DNA from: Candidatus Eisenbacteria bacterium
GTDB lineage: Bacteria; Eisenbacteria; RBG-16-71-46; SZUA-252
Reading direction: 5' to 3'
Assembly: GCA_005893275.1 (NCBI GenBank)
Contig: VBOW01000013.1
Coordinates: 133,387-169,222 of the forward strand
Length of the DNA: 35,836 nucleotides
The position numbers and the translations under genes are program-made. The stretch's first letter is position 1. Each line of letters opens with the position of its first letter. Positions 35,546 through 35,836 of the stretch are shown here, piece by piece. The notes under the pieces were generated by a model. That model was not told the origin of the DNA. It did not search any database and was given only the letters and a program-made list of their open reading frames with translations.

Positions 35546-35836
35546 TCAGCCAACCTTCCGGGCGATGGCCGCGATGTTGTTGGCGTAGTCGCACCCCAAG
35601 ACGCGCAGCTTCATGTATGCGGTGATCGCGAGCCGGGCGGCGGCGATCGGCCCGGGGTTCGCCTCGCGGAGCATGACCCGATAAACGGAGGGGTTGAGGC
35701 CTTCGCATGTGAGGAATGCCCAGAGGTCGCCCGGATTGTACGTGTGTAGGTGTGTCATGTCCCATGACCGCGGCTCCGGAATGTAGCTCGCGTTTGGTGT
35801 TTGGATCACCAAGACGCCCCCCGGTTCCAGGAGCGA
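35546..35836 (-). CDS. SAM-dependent methyltransferase, C-terminal fragment
   Basis: The frame enters from the right edge and stops at 35546, giving the last 96 residues. LLEPGGVLVIQTPN is the post-strand motif of class I methyltransferases (Methyltransf_23/11 type, 'L-x-P-G-G-x-L-x-I-x-T-P-N'), followed by HLHTYNPGDLWAFLTCEGL, the usual lid/C-terminal helix of the group. The SAM-binding glycine loop lies outside the window. The substrate cannot be told. It ends tail to tail with the thioesterase gene 21 bases away, with no clear terminator between. Confidence 0.75.
   Translation of the reverse strand, partial: SLLEPGGVLVIQTPNASYIPEPRSWDMTHLHTYNPGDLWAFLTCEGLNPSVYRVMLREANPGPIAAARLAITAYMKLRVLGCDYANNIAAIARKVG

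Overview
The window is high-GC, gene-dense DNA from a diderm bacterium. The diderm inference rests on lipoprotein signals, a small outer-membrane-type beta-barrel and a membrane-anchored SurA/PpiD-type foldase. A lipoprotein with a FlgD-like Ig fold, together with lysine-rich protein tails, recalls uncultivated Eisenbacteria- or Gemmatimonadota-like lineages. That placement is only an impression from gene content; no rRNA or tRNA gene is present to test it.

Layout. 1-323 (-): cut-off periplasmic foldase. 548-3072 (+): histidine kinase and NtrC-class sigma54 activator. 3335-3937 (+): a compact unit with a sigma54-type promoter, a single-domain receiver, a 16-residue lysine peptide behind a near-perfect ribosome binding site, and an intrinsic terminator. 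3984-6803 (+): a divergent UvrA. 6773-7818 (-): two small envelope proteins. 8247-14175 (+): ffh, then the conserved rpsP-khpA-rimM-trmD-rplS-rnhB-yraN run, then a lipid glycosyltransferase.

14324-25678 (+) is a tightly packed 12-gene operon: cobalamin adenosyltransferase, MeaB-type G-protein chaperone, large and small B12-dependent acyl-CoA mutase subunits, two-subunit 3-oxoacid CoA-transferase, acyl-CoA dehydrogenase, thiolase, 3-hydroxybutyryl-CoA dehydrogenase, a second acyl-CoA dehydrogenase, a DUF362 protein and an exported protein. The mutase carries Phe and Gln at the two positions that are Tyr and Arg in methylmalonyl-CoA mutase, so I read it as an isobutyryl-CoA mutase. The operon would then run isobutyryl-CoA <-> butyryl-CoA -> crotonyl-CoA ... 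3-hydroxybutyryl-CoA -> acetoacetyl-CoA -> acetyl-CoA, with acetoacetate entering through the CoA-transferase. No crotonase or ETF gene is present.

34125-25675 (-) is a second operon that meets the first tail to tail. It holds propionyl-CoA carboxylase (carboxyltransferase, biotin carboxylase, biotin carrier), a true methylmalonyl-CoA mutase large subunit (Tyr/Arg), UppP, methylmalonyl-CoA epimerase, a small exported protein and a PhoX-like lipoprotein. This is the propionyl-CoA to succinyl-CoA route. The two operons share a 4-base CTAG in which both stop codons lie. The only cobalamin-binding small subunit and the only B12 support genes in the window are in the first operon, so the two mutases may share them. 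34221-35524 (+) holds a creatininase-family amidohydrolase and a hotdog thioesterase, and the window ends in a methyltransferase fragment (-).
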